Assembly (NCBI GenBank): GCA_002050355.1
Contig: MWYY01000060.1
Coordinates: 1 to 64,000 of the forward strand
Length of the DNA: 64,000 nt
From: Acidobacteria bacterium 28-9
GTDB taxonomy: Bacteria > Acidobacteriota > Blastocatellia > Pyrinomonadales > Pyrinomonadaceae
Direction: 5' to 3'
Shown: piece by piece, positions 27,634 through 36,616 of the stretch
Layout of the letters: each line of letters opens with the position of its first letter
Position numbering within the stretch: the first letter of the stretch is position 1
Notes under the pieces: model-generated
What the model saw: the letters and a program-made list of their open reading frames with translations, nothing else
Told to the model about the DNA's origin: nothing
Databases searched by the model: none
Translations under genes and position numbers: made by a program

Positions 27634-28575
27634 ATGAAAACTATTTTAACAACTTCACCAGTCGAAGCTGCCGGGTTTATAAAACGCGGCGGCATTGCAG
27701 CCTTTCCGACCGAAACGGTTTACGGTTTGGGCGCGAATATTTTCGATGCGAAGGCGATTGCGAATATTTTTGAAGCGAAACAGCGTCCCGATGATAATCC
27801 GCTTATCGCGCACGTCGGCAGAATCGAAGATATTGATTTGCTGGTCAAAGAAATTACTGAAACGGCGCAAAAATTTATTGCCGCGTTTTTCCCGGCGCCT
27901 TTGACTATTGTTTTGCCGAAAGCGAGCCGAGTTCCTTTAATAGCAACCGCAAATCTCGAAACAATCGGCGTGCGAATGCCGAAAAACGGTTTTGCTCTGG
28001 AGTTTTTGCGCGCGTGCGAAACACCTGTCGCTGCACCTTCGGCAAATCTTTCAGGCAAACCAAGCCCCACAACCTGGCAAGCGGTTTATGAAGATTTGAG
28101 CGGCAGAATTGATTGCATTCTGCAAGGCGAGACAACTCAAATCGGATTAGAATCAACAGTTGTCGATTGCACTTCAGCCATTCCGCTTGTTTTGCGTCCA
28201 GGTGCGGTAACGCTCGAACAGCTTCAAAAAATTGTTTCTGAAACACGAGCTTATCAAACGAAAAACAACGCACAGCCGCGAAGTCCGGGTTTGCGACATC
28301 GTCATTATTCACCGCGCGCAAAAGTAGTTTTGGTAAATCCAAAATCCAAAATCCAAAATCCCAATCAGAGTGCGTTTATCGGTTTGGATTTGCCGGACGA
28401 AGAATTTGATTTTGTAAAAATTTGCCCGTCGGTCAAAGACTACGCTCATTCGATTTTTGATTTTTTTCGGCAGTGTGACCGACAGGGAATTGAGAAAATT
28501 TTTTGCGAGAGGGTTGAAGAAAGTGGAATCGGCTTGGCTTTGATGGACAGGTTGAAACGCGCGGCTGAAAGTTAA
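27634..28575 (+). CDS. tsaC: L-threonylcarbamoyladenylate synthase (long, Sua5-type)
   Basis: 313 residues from the ATG at 27634. The YrdC domain (about 1-200) has 'IAAFPTETVYGLGAN', 'RPDDNPLIAHV' and 'APSANLSGKPSPT'. The Sua5 C-terminal extension follows ('SPGLRHRHYSPRAK'). It makes threonylcarbamoyl-AMP for the t6A37 tRNA modification. The linker segment 'NPKSKIQNPNQ' is encoded by a tandem ATCCAAA heptamer tract (about 28335-28362), resembling the intergenic repeats of this genome. Confidence 0.95.
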   Translation: MKTILTTSPVEAAGFIKRGGIAAFPTETVYGLGANIFDAKAIANIFEAKQRPDDNPLIAHVGRIEDIDLLVKEITETAQKFIAAFFPAPLTIVLPKASRVPLIATANLETIGVRMPKNGFALEFLRACETPVAAPSANLSGKPSPTTWQAVYEDLSGRIDCILQGETTQIGLESTVVDCTSAIPLVLRPGAVTLEQLQKIVSETRAYQTKNNAQPRSPGLRHRHYSPRAKVVLVNPKSKIQNPNQSAFIGLDLPDEEFDFVKICPSVKDYAHSIFDFFRQCDRQGIEKIFCERVEESGIGLALMDRLKRAAES

Positions 28576-28629
28576 AAAGAAACTATAACCTAAATAAACT
28601 GATTGAGAAAATTGCGGTTGAGAACACAA

Positions 28630-28665
28630 AAAAAGGATAAAGAACGTAAATCTTTATCCTTTTCG
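28630..28665. terminator. Bidirectional intrinsic terminator
   Basis: The stem AAAAGGATAAAGA pairs with TCTTTATCCTTTT around a short loop, with A and T runs outside. It is placed between convergent tsaC (+) and the STAS-domain gene (-). Confidence 0.85.
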
Positions 28666-28683
28666 CTTTTTGATCGAAAGTTT

Positions 28684-29031
28684 TCAGCTGAAATTGCTCA
28701 CTGCCTCGCTTTCACTGTCGTAAACGTCGAAAACGGTCAAGAGTTTTGTAATTGCCAGAAGGTCTTGGATTTTCTGCGTCAGATTAAGAAGTTTCAGCGA
28801 ACCGCTTTCTCTGTTGACAGCGGAAAAACTCGACACGAGTTCGCCGATGCCGCTCGAATCAACGTAGCCGACTTGTCCCAAATTAAGCAGAATTTTCTTT
28901 TTTCCTTCGCCCAGCAGACGGCGAATCGTGTTGCGCAGCGCGACGCTGCCTTCACCTATTGTTACCTTGCCGCTCAAATCCAGAATCGTGATATCACCCG
29001 ATTGTCGTTCCGTTATATTAAGTTCAGCCAT
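28684..29031 (-). CDS. STAS-domain anti-sigma factor antagonist
   Basis: 115 residues, one STAS domain of the SpoIIAA/RsbV type. The phosphorylatable serine lies in 'GYVDSSGIGELVSSFS' (Ser59/60). When unphosphorylated, such proteins bind and inhibit an RsbW-type kinase, which is encoded just upstream on the same strand (29120-29533). A partner-switching pair controlling a sigma factor or another output is likely; no sigma factor gene is in the neighbourhood. Confidence 0.92.
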   Translation of the reverse strand: MAELNITERQSGDITILDLSGKVTIGEGSVALRNTIRRLLGEGKKKILLNLGQVGYVDSSGIGELVSSFSAVNRESGSLKLLNLTQKIQDLLAITKLLTVFDVYDSESEAVSNFS

Positions 29032-29119
29032 TTTTTTCTCCTGTTTGTGATTTATAGAAATGCTTTGATTGCCGATTTTAGACCAATTTTATTTAAAAAG
29101 TCCAAGAAAGAAAAACGAT

Positions 29120-29533
29120 TCAATGCCTTTTTAACATTTTTACAATCATACCGCCTTCCTTGTGAATTGACCATTCGACCTCATCCATAAACGAACGCAT
29201 GAACAAAATGCCGCGTCCCGAAGCCTTCAAAAGATTTTCCGAATTGGTCGGGTCGGGAATTTCTTCAACCGCAAAGCCCTCGCCGAAATCCCGAACCGTA
29301 ATCCAGAAGCCTTCCTCCCGATTCTCAAACGTAATTTCAACCAATTTTGTTTCATCTTCGCGGTTTCCGTGTTTGACAGCGTTTGCCGCAACTTCGCGCA
29401 TCGCCATATCTATGGCGAAGAGCGCGTCGGCGTCGAATCCTGATTTTGAAGCGAAATCCACTGCCGCCTGCGTTGCCGTTTCTACCGATTCAATTCGGCT
29501 CGGTAAGTTGATTTCTTTTTTTTCCTTTATCAC
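29120..29533 (-). CDS. RsbW-like serine kinase/anti-sigma factor
   Basis: 137 residues, a HATPase_c-type (GHKL) domain. The N-box is 'MREVAANAVKHGNRED', followed by 'VRDFGEGF' and 'ASGRGILFMRSFMDEV'. This matches the anti-sigma kinase family (RsbW/SpoIIAB/BtrW). It would phosphorylate the STAS partner encoded 88 bp downstream. Confidence 0.92.
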   Translation of the reverse strand: MIKEKKEINLPSRIESVETATQAAVDFASKSGFDADALFAIDMAMREVAANAVKHGNREDETKLVEITFENREEGFWITVRDFGEGFAVEEIPDPTNSENLLKASGRGILFMRSFMDEVEWSIHKEGGMIVKMLKRH

Positions 29534-29699
29534 AAATTTATCTTTGTAAGTTATATGCTTTTAGCGATTTATGTCAAGAAACGGATTGCTCTGCGCGCTG
29601 CCTATGAGATTGTCATACGCGCCAAATATTTCTCGTCAATTTGTGAAGGAAAAAGCGAAAGATACTCCGCCGAACTTTCGGCTTAAGCGGCGATGATTG

Positions 29700-30353
29700 C
29701 TAATCGTTTTTCCAGCCGTGTTCACCAATCAGCGGCACAAAGGCGCACGCTCCGAAATCTTCGGTTTGGAAATCGTTTGCCGCCGAGCGCGTTATGCGAG
29801 TCAGCTTTTGCGTTTTTTGGTCTTCTCCGATTGGGATAACCAGTTTTCCGCCTTGTCTTAATTGTTTAAGAAGTGGTTCGGGCAGACTCGGACTGCCCGC
29901 TGCAACAAGAATTCCGTCAAACGGCGCGTGATTTTCCCAGCCGTTTGTGCCATCGGCGCAGCGCAGCGAAACATTTTGAACGTTGAATTTTTGCAGACGC
30001 TCCCGCGCTTCTTCAGCAAGTTGCGGAACGCGCTCAACGGCGTAAATTTCTCGTGCAAGAAACGCTAAAATCGCTGTTTGATAACCCGAACCTGCGCCGA
30101 TTTCTAAAATTTTCGATTGATTGTTTAATTCTAAAAGCTCCGTCATTCGGGCGACGATGAACGGCTGTGAAATGGTTTGATTTGAAGCAATCGGCAGCGC
30201 GTTGTCTTTGTAGGCTTGAGCTTTCAACGCTTCAGGAACGAAAAAATGACGCGGAACTGCCGTCATCGCGTCTAAAACTCTTTCGTCTTGAATTTTGTAA
30301 TGTTCGCGCAAATGCTGAATCATTCGCTCGCGCGCAATTTGATATTCGTCCAT
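29700..30353 (-). CDS. pcm: Protein-L-isoaspartate O-methyltransferase
   Basis: 217 residues. The S-adenosylmethionine-binding loop 'LEIGAGSGYQTAILA' and the family segment 'VPRHFFVP' with 'DNALPIASNQTISQPF' are present. It repairs isoaspartyl residues in ageing proteins. It follows surE by 43 bp, the classic surE-pcm order. Confidence 0.95.
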   Translation of the reverse strand: MDEYQIARERMIQHLREHYKIQDERVLDAMTAVPRHFFVPEALKAQAYKDNALPIASNQTISQPFIVARMTELLELNNQSKILEIGAGSGYQTAILAFLAREIYAVERVPQLAEEARERLQKFNVQNVSLRCADGTNGWENHAPFDGILVAAGSPSLPEPLLKQLRQGGKLVIPIGEDQKTQKLTRITRSAANDFQTEDFGACAFVPLIGEHGWKND

Positions 30354-30396
30354 AACCGATTTTGAGTTTGAGATTTTGGTTTAGGAAACCGCAAAA

Positions 30397-31161
30397 TTAA
30401 AACTTAAAACTGTCGTTCCAATCTTTTAAAGTTTTAATCGCCGGATGATTCGTTAAATCGCTTCGCATCGGCGTAACCGAGACGAAACCTTCGTCAACGG
30501 CTTCAAAATCCGTTCCGCCTTCGGCGTGAAAACCGTTTCGTTCTTCCCCAATCCAGTAATACAGTTTGCCGCGCGGGTCGCGGTGTTCGCTGATTACTGG
30601 ACGGGCATTTTTAAAGCCTTGTTTTGTTATGCGAATGCCTTTCGGTTTGCCTTTCGGAACGTTGACATTTAAAAGCGTGTCTTTCGGTAATCCGTTTTTT
30701 ATAGCTTTGGCGACGAGTTGTTCGGCGATTTTTGCCGATTCGGTAAAATCGTAACTTCTGCCGGCAACTAAACTAAAGGCAAGTCCGGGAACGCCTAAAA
30801 TCGTTGATTCCAACGCGCCCGCGACCGTTCCTGAATATGTCGCGTCGTCGCCCAGATTTTCGCCGTGATTGATGCCGGAAGCGCACAAATGCGGATGCAG
30901 TTCGGGCGGCAAGATTCGGTTAATCGCGAGTGTTACGCAATCGGTCGGCGTGCCGTCAACCGTCCAGTGTCGCTCGTCAATCTGCCGAATGCGAAGCGGG
31001 CGCGACAAAGTTAAGCTATGCGACGCGCCGCTCATTTCCGAGACGGGCGCGACGACGAAAACATCGCCCACATCGCGCAGAGCTTTCTCCAGCGCAACGA
31101 TACCTTCCGAATGAATTCCGTCATCATTTGTTAAAAGAATACGCGGTTTTTCCACGTTCAT
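30397..31161 (-). CDS. surE: 5'/3'-nucleotidase SurE
   Basis: 254 residues from the ATG at 31161, which places the family start 'ILLTNDDGIHSEG' at residue 6; the longer frame adds 14 unrelated residues that overlap the terminator upstream. 'GASHSLTLSRPLR' and 'SGINHGENLGDDATYSGTV' are SurE signatures. It dephosphorylates nucleoside monophosphates in stationary phase and is co-transcribed with pcm. Confidence 0.95.
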   Translation of the reverse strand: MNVEKPRILLTNDDGIHSEGIVALEKALRDVGDVFVVAPVSEMSGASHSLTLSRPLRIRQIDERHWTVDGTPTDCVTLAINRILPPELHPHLCASGINHGENLGDDATYSGTVAGALESTILGVPGLAFSLVAGRSYDFTESAKIAEQLVAKAIKNGLPKDTLLNVNVPKGKPKGIRITKQGFKNARPVISEHRDPRGKLYYWIGEERNGFHAEGGTDFEAVDEGFVSVTPMRSDLTNHPAIKTLKDWNDSFKF

Positions 31162-31172
31162 ACAAAAAATAA

Positions 31173-31232
31173 AATGATGCGCCGAAAGCGGCGAGTTTTC
31201 CAAAGAAAATCTTCTCGCTTTCCGCGCATCAC
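31173..31232 (-). terminator. Intrinsic terminator after rpsU
   Basis: On the minus strand a long imperfect GC-rich stem (GATGCGC...GAAAGCG with its complement, with small bulges) is followed by an AT-rich T-tract. It lies between rpsU and the surE start. Confidence 0.65.
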
Positions 31233-31254
31233 GAATTTAAAACATCACAATCAG

Positions 31255-31509
31255 CTATCTGTTTTGGTTCTGACTCGGACCGGAATTTTGATTGGAATTT
31301 TGGTTCTGATTAAACGAGCGCACCGGGCGAAAACGCTTACGATTACGCTTGCGGGCGTTTACCGATTTGAGTTTTGCTTTTTGTCCGGGCGGAATGAAAT
31401 GCGCGTGTTTTTTCAAATCTTTGATAATTTCTTCGGTTATCACTTTGCGCTTGAAGCGGCGCAGCGCACTTTCGATATTTTCGTTGTTGTTGACAGATAT
31501 AAAAGCCAT
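31255..31509 (-). CDS. rpsU: 30S ribosomal protein bS21 with Asn/Gln-rich tail
   Basis: 84 residues. The first about 60 match bS21 ('ESALRRFKRKVITEEIIKDLKKH', Arg/Lys-rich 'ARKRNRKRFR'). The C-terminal about 20 residues are mostly Asn and Gln, an extension not usual in the family (about 60-70 residues). bS21 helps mRNA binding at the platform of the small subunit. Confidence 0.92.
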   Translation of the reverse strand: MAFISVNNNENIESALRRFKRKVITEEIIKDLKKHAHFIPPGQKAKLKSVNARKRNRKRFRPVRSFNQNQNSNQNSGPSQNQNR

Positions 31510-31716
31510 TCGAGTAAATTTCCACTCTCCTCTAGTTTCTTATTTCGCTCGCAGAGCAAACTACCATTAAATACTTTTTTACCGGCATTGGCAAGTTTTC
31601 AGACGATTGTTAATCGTATTTGTCTGGGGCGAAACGGAAAAGCTAAATAAAAGCCCGACTAAATTCAGCGCAGATACGAATCATTGCACAACATATTTTC
31701 GGGTTTTACAAGATAT

Positions 31717-32649
31717 TTAGATACCGAGAACATCAATTAATTCCTGCACCGCGCCTGCCGATTTTTGCAAAGCCGCGCGCTCGTCGTTAGTCAAAGAGAT
31801 TTCAATAATTTGTTCGACGCCGTTTTTGCCGAGTTTGACCGGAACGCCGACAAATAAATTGTTGACGCCGTATTCGCCTTCGAGGTAAACAGCGCAAGGC
31901 AAAATTTTCTTTTTATCTTTCAAGATCGCTTCCGCCATTTCGACAGCGCCTAAACTGGGCGCGTAATAAGCCGAGCCGGTTTTCAGCAGTCCGACGATTT
32001 CCGCGCCGCCGTTTGCCGTGCGTTTTAAAATCTCGTCAAGTTGGTCTTTTGGAAGGAGTTCAGTTACGGGAATGCCCGCGCAGGTCGAATATCTGGGCAG
32101 CGGCACCATCGTATCGCCATGTCCGCCGAGAACGAATGCCGTTACGTTTTCAACCGAAACGTCTAACGCTTCGGCTAAAAAGCAGCGCATCCTCGCTGAA
32201 TCAAGGACGCCAGCCATTCCCATCACGCGGTTTTTCGGAAAACCGGAACGCTTGAAAGCGACTTGCGCCATCGCGTCCAATGGATTTGAAACGACGATGA
32301 TAAAGGCGTTCGGCGAGTACTTCGCCACTTCATCCGTAACTTTTCCGACAATATCCGCGTTTGTCTTCAGCAAATCATCACGGCTCATTCCGGGTTTTCT
32401 GGGAAGCCCGGCGGTTATAATCACAACGTCGGAATCTTTCGATTCTTCATAAGAATTTGCGCCGACGAGTTTCACATCGAAACCGTCAATCGGCGCAGCT
32501 TGCGCCAAATCCAGCGATTTTCCCTGCGGCGTGCCTTCGACAATATCAACCAAAACAACATCCGCTAGTTCCTTCGAAGCAATCCAGTGCGCGGCGGTGG
32601 CGCCGACGTTTCCCGCGCCGACGACCGTAACTTTATTTCGTCCAATCAT
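31717..32649 (-). CDS. mdh: Malate dehydrogenase (LDH-like type)
   Basis: 310 residues. The Rossmann nucleotide-binding start is '[18 protein letters not shown]', and the substrate loop '[15 protein letters not shown]' has Arg at the position where lactate dehydrogenases have Gln, so malate is the expected substrate. The catalytic His is in '[12 protein letters not shown]'. It oxidises malate to oxaloacetate in the TCA cycle. Confidence 0.95.
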   Translation of the reverse strand: MIGRNKVTVVGAGNVGATAAHWIASKELADVVLVDIVEGTPQGKSLDLAQAAPIDGFDVKLVGANSYEESKDSDVVIITAGLPRKPGMSRDDLLKTNADIVGKVTDEVAKYSPNAFIIVVSNPLDAMAQVAFKRSGFPKNRVMGMAGVLDSARMRCFLAEALDVSVENVTAFVLGGHGDTMVPLPRYSTCAGIPVTELLPKDQLDEILKRTANGGAEIVGLLKTGSAYYAPSLGAVEMAEAILKDKKKILPCAVYLEGEYGVNNLFVGVPVKLGKNGVEQIIEISLTNDERAALQKSAGAVQELIDVLGI

Positions 32650-32836
32650 TTATATTCCTCTCCGGTTAAATAATAATTTTGAAAGCCCAATTAAAAGTTT
32701 TATTCTATGACGGCTTTTTAATAACGGCAAATCGGACAAGTTATATTTACGATTACACGGGTAAGGCTTTTTAACACACTTTACGTGGCACATTTTTAAA
32801 TTTATCTAATAAAATTAGTCATTTATAAAAAATAAA

Positions 32837-32870
32837 AAACCCGATGCGCTCTCCCCTTCGCATCGGGTTT
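32837..32870. terminator. Strong bidirectional intrinsic terminator
   Basis: A perfect 12-bp stem (AAACCCGATGCG and its complement) with a 10-nt loop, flanked by A and T runs, between the 218-residue frame at 32917 and mdh. It lies downstream of the minus-strand gene at 32917. Confidence 0.88.
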
Positions 32871-32916
32871 TTACATGGTCAAAAGCAAATTGCCAGCGAC
32901 CAAAACGGTTAATTTT

Positions 32917-33543
32917 TTAATAATCCTGTGCCGGTAAAATGACGTTTTTTGTCAGTCGTATCTCGAATTTTTCATCGGCTTTGATGCTCACATCTTTACC
33001 TTTTTGCAGCAAAGCAACGGCGGTTCCTGCGCCTGCTCCGATTCCCACACCAATCAGCGCTCCGTTTTCTGTTTTGGAAAGTGCGCCGACAATTCCGCCG
33101 ATTGCAGTGCCGCCGATAATGGTCAGCAATTTTAATTTTTGCGATGAAACGGCTTCCAATTCTTTATCCAGAACACCTTCTATTTCGCGTTTTGCGCTGT
33201 CCGCAAGCCGAAGTGTTTCAAAAGAAACAGTCAAACTTCCGTCTTTTCCGCCAGCCGACGCGCGATTAACTTTTGTTACTCTTCCTTCGATTACCGCTCC
33301 GACAGGTAGAACAACGACTTCACGAATAATAAGCGGTTCGGCAAGCGTCGTCGTAAAAGTGTCGTTCACGCTGGCAACTTTGGAATTGATTTCATTATCC
33401 ATCTGAACCAGAATTTTTGTGCCGGCTTGAATGTTGTAAACGCTCGTTGGGCTGATTTCGGTCTGGGAATTTGCCTGAATAAAAAATGCAAAGAGCAAAG
33501 AAAAAAACGCAAAGACTTTGGTTCTAATTCGCCAAAGGTTCAT
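32917..33543 (-). CDS. Secreted protein with glycine-zipper segment, unknown
   Basis: 208 residues from the ATG at 33543; a further in-frame start lies 10 codons upstream. A signal peptide (to about 'QANSQ') is followed by a beta-rich domain ('KILVQMDNEINSK...', 'VLPVGAVIEGRVTKV') and a Gly-rich zipper-like segment ('IIGGTAIGGIVGAL', 'GALIGVGIGAGAGTA'), suggesting envelope association. The first domain looks like those in VirB10/TrbI-like or tip-attachment proteins, but that similarity is weak. A terminator follows. Confidence 0.65.
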   Translation of the reverse strand: MNLWRIRTKVFAFFSLLFAFFIQANSQTEISPTSVYNIQAGTKILVQMDNEINSKVASVNDTFTTTLAEPLIIREVVVLPVGAVIEGRVTKVNRASAGGKDGSLTVSFETLRLADSAKREIEGVLDKELEAVSSQKLKLLTIIGGTAIGGIVGALSKTENGALIGVGIGAGAGTAVALLQKGKDVSIKADEKFEIRLTKNVILPAQDY

Positions 33544-33830
33544 ATCCAACCTCCGTCTTCGCGGATTTTTCAAACTACGACATCCGCGAAGTGTAAAAGC
33601 AATGTTTGTGCCATTATCTAAAAATAAATTAAAACCTTGCTGTTAGCGCGGTTTTCCCGCATTTTACACGCAGGCGAAGAGAAATGTCTATCTTTTTGCT
33701 GTTACAATATCGTTTAGCCGTTGCACGATATAGGATAAATATTCCGGATTTTGAGATTTATTCAGCATTTGGTTTCAAATTCAAAATTGAACTTTTAGAA
33801 TGCGAACAATCTGGATTTGGAATTTGAAAT

Positions 33831-34430
33831 CTATTGCAGAATCGGATGTCCGCCGCCTTTGCTGTGGTCGGCGGTTTTATTATAAAATTTGCGGTCGTTA
33901 TGATAAAGAATCAGATGCTCGCCTTCGTAACGCACCACTTCGGAAACACGCTCGAGATTTTTTGTATGCTCGCCGATAACAAACGCGCACGGATTAAACG
34001 CTAAAACCATCCCCGCCGCGTAAATGTAACCGCCTTTGTCATAAATCGTTCCGGCGTATTGTGCCGCTCCGACCGCAATATCCGGCGAATATTTCCCCTC
34101 AAAATCCTTCAAACGGTCGGGCTTGGCGATGAAAATCGTGTAATCGGAATACTTTGTTCGGTTCGTGTAATTATGTCTTGCTGTAACCGCAAAAAGGTCT
34201 TTCAAACCCTGGTCAATCGCATCGAGCATTTTGGAATTAGCTTTATTAACCGAATAAACACGCGCGCCTTTCGGTGTGTTGGTAAATGAAGAAAATTCGT
34301 CGCCCGTTATCCTCATCGCTTCGTTTATTAGAATTTTATCAACACGGCTTTGCGCCTGTGTGATTCGGAAAAGTAAAAAAGCGAAAGCAAATATCGAAAC
34401 GGTTTGAAGCAGAAGATTGTGTTTTTTCAT
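33831..34430 (-). CDS. Secreted hypothetical protein
   Basis: 199 residues with a signal peptide ('LLLQTVSIFAFAFLLF...AQ'). The C-terminus has a notable conserved-looking patch 'GEHLILYHNDRKFY' and 'TADHSKGGGHPIL' with several His, Glu and Asp that could bind a metal. I do not recognise a named family. Flanking regions of about 200-250 bp on both sides contain no other gene. Confidence 0.68.
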   Translation of the reverse strand: MKKHNLLLQTVSIFAFAFLLFRITQAQSRVDKILINEAMRITGDEFSSFTNTPKGARVYSVNKANSKMLDAIDQGLKDLFAVTARHNYTNRTKYSDYTIFIAKPDRLKDFEGKYSPDIAVGAAQYAGTIYDKGGYIYAAGMVLAFNPCAFVIGEHTKNLERVSEVVRYEGEHLILYHNDRKFYNKTADHSKGGGHPILQ

Positions 34431-34661
34431 AATGTTTCTCCGTCAAAACAAAACGAAACAACGGCAAGCCTTGTGCCATCAGCTCTAACGAAGCCCGCGC
34501 CGCAGTTATCGAGGATGGCTGAAGGGCTTGGAAATTTTCTGGAACGAACGCAGAATTAAATTTAATTGTTTTGGACGCGGATGCTCAAAAGCAAGTCTTT
34601 AAAGTAAATCAATAGGTATAAAACTAAGAAAAAATCAGCCATGAATTTATAATGATTTTCC

Positions 34662-36587
34662 TTATTCAAACCGCAAAAGCCGCAGGCTATTTAAGATTAC
34701 TAAAATCGTCACGCCGACATCGGCGAAAATCGCCAACGCCAAACTGCTCAAACCGAAAATCGCTAAGGTAACAAAAACGATTTTCGTAGCGATGGCGAGC
34801 GTCGTGTTGATTTTGATGGTTGAAATAGTTCTTCTTCCCAAGCGGACAAGATATGGAATTAGTTCTAAGCGGTCGTTCAAGATGGCGATTGAAGCCGCCT
34901 CAATCGCCGTATCGCTGCCTGCCGCGCCCATTGCTACGCCGACCGAAGATAAAGCCAACGCAGGCGCGTCGTTCACGCCGTCGCCAACCATTGCTGTCGC
35001 GCCGTATTTTTGCAAAAGCTCGCGCACGGCGTCGGCTTTGTGTTCGGGCAGCATTTCGGCTTTGACTTCCGAGATACCGACTTCTTTGGCAACCAGCATT
35101 GCGGGAGCGTGATTATCGCCAGTCATCATTACAATTTCGATGCCTAATTGACGAAGTTCGGCAACCGCCGCTTTGCTTTCCGTTTTGATTTCGTCGGTCA
35201 GCGCGATAATGCCTTCTACGCCGCCGTTGCTGCTGACGACAATCGAGGTTTTGCCCTGCGCTTGCAGCTCTTCGACTTTTTGCACAACTTCGGTTTGAAC
35301 GTGGTGTTCTTCGGAAATAAACGGAAGTTTTCCGATGCAGTGATGTTTGTCGTAACAGACGACGCAATCGGCTTTCGCGCCTTTGCCCATCACGGCTTGA
35401 AAATTTTTCGCCGCGTGGATGGAGAGTTTTTCCGATTCAGCCGCGCTGACGATTGCCGCCGCGAGCGGATGTTCCGAATAGCTCTCGATTCCGGCGGCGC
35501 ACGCCAGCAGATGCTCGCGCGTCGCGTCGCCGAACGGAATTACGTCAGTAACTTTCGGTTTGCCGTAAGTCAAAGTTCGGGTTTTGTCCATTGCGACGGC
35601 TTTAATCTGTCCGATAGCTTCGATGTATTTGCCGCCTTTCACCAATGCGCCTTTGGCAGAAGCATTGCCGATTGCCGAATAAATCGAAATCGGCGTGCTG
35701 ATAACCAGAGCGCACGGACAAGCAATGACTAAAATCGTAATCGCTTGCTCGAACCAAGCGTTAAAAGGCTGGGCAAAAATCAGCGTCGGAACGACGACGA
35801 GCAAAGTGGCGATAACGATAATTGACGGAGTGTAATAACTCGCAAAAGTTTCGATGAATTTTTGCGTTTCCGCTTTTGTTTTCGTGGCGGCGAAAGTCGT
35901 TTCGATAATTTTCGCCAGCGTCGTGTCCTTCGCCGTTTTCAAAACTTTCGCTTCTAAATAGCCTTGCATATTTAGCGTTCCGGCGAAAACTTTATCGCCC
36001 GCGTGTTTGTCCTTCGGCAACGGCTCGCCCGTAATCGTTGATTCGTCAACCGAAGACACGCCAGCCAGAACTTCCGCGTCGAGCGGAATCATATCCGAAG
36101 GCTTAATAACGAGAACGTCGCCGACTTTTATTTCTTCGAGTTTCAATTCCTGCTCTTGATTTTCACGCTTGATTAAAGCGGTTTTCGGCGTGCGGTCAAC
36201 CAGCGCCTGCAAAGCCGATTTACTCGACTGGATGCCGAATGCTTCGAGCCTTTCGCCTAAGCTAAAAAGCACAATAACAACCGCCGCTTCTTCATATTCG
36301 CCCAAATAGAACGCGCCGACGACGGCAATCGTCATCAGCAGATTGATGCTCCGAAAATTGAGTTTCAACAACGCTTTCAGTCCGTTCCAAAGCGTATGCC
36401 AGCCGACCGCCAAAATCAGCGCGGCGAAAAAAGGCAGAGCGATGTCGCGCCGCAATTTGTATTCGTCGCCCATCAGCGAGAGAAACTCGAAAACGGCGAC
36501 GAGCGCGACGCTGGCAATCAGCCACAAAAATTTGCGGTCTTGCCACAAACCGGATTTTTTCGGCTCGATTTTTACTTGTTCACTCAT
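34662..36587 (-). CDS. P1B-type heavy-metal ATPase, no HMA domain, DKTR substitution
   Basis: 641 residues. It lacks the N-terminal metal-binding (HMA) domain and begins near the first membrane helices. Metal-site 'CPCALVISTP', 'TGEPLPK' in the actuator domain, 'YSEHPLA' and 'VGDGVNDAPALALS' are normal for Zn/Cd/Pb exporters (CadA/ZntA/CzcP type). The invariant phosphorylation motif DKTGT reads DKTRT (Asp334-Lys-Thr-Arg337), a change of GGA to CGA at 35577-35579. Gly is near-universal there, so activity is doubtful unless this is a sequence error. It is the last gene of the metal/redox block. Confidence 0.9.
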   Translation of the reverse strand: MSEQVKIEPKKSGLWQDRKFLWLIASVALVAVFEFLSLMGDEYKLRRDIALPFFAALILAVGWHTLWNGLKALLKLNFRSINLLMTIAVVGAFYLGEYEEAAVVIVLFSLGERLEAFGIQSSKSALQALVDRTPKTALIKRENQEQELKLEEIKVGDVLVIKPSDMIPLDAEVLAGVSSVDESTITGEPLPKDKHAGDKVFAGTLNMQGYLEAKVLKTAKDTTLAKIIETTFAATKTKAETQKFIETFASYYTPSIIVIATLLVVVPTLIFAQPFNAWFEQAITILVIACPCALVISTPISIYSAIGNASAKGALVKGGKYIEAIGQIKAVAMDKTRTLTYGKPKVTDVIPFGDATREHLLACAAGIESYSEHPLAAAIVSAAESEKLSIHAAKNFQAVMGKGAKADCVVCYDKHHCIGKLPFISEEHHVQTEVVQKVEELQAQGKTSIVVSSNGGVEGIIALTDEIKTESKAAVAELRQLGIEIVMMTGDNHAPAMLVAKEVGISEVKAEMLPEHKADAVRELLQKYGATAMVGDGVNDAPALALSSVGVAMGAAGSDTAIEAASIAILNDRLELIPYLVRLGRRTISTIKINTTLAIATKIVFVTLAIFGLSSLALAIFADVGVTILVILNSLRLLRFE

Positions 36588-36616
36588 AATTTCAGACGCT
36601 TCGGTTTTTCAAGTCA

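Noticed and set aside
28603-29190. Open frame of 195 codons on the plus strand
   Set aside because: Antisense to the STAS-domain gene and covers a terminator.
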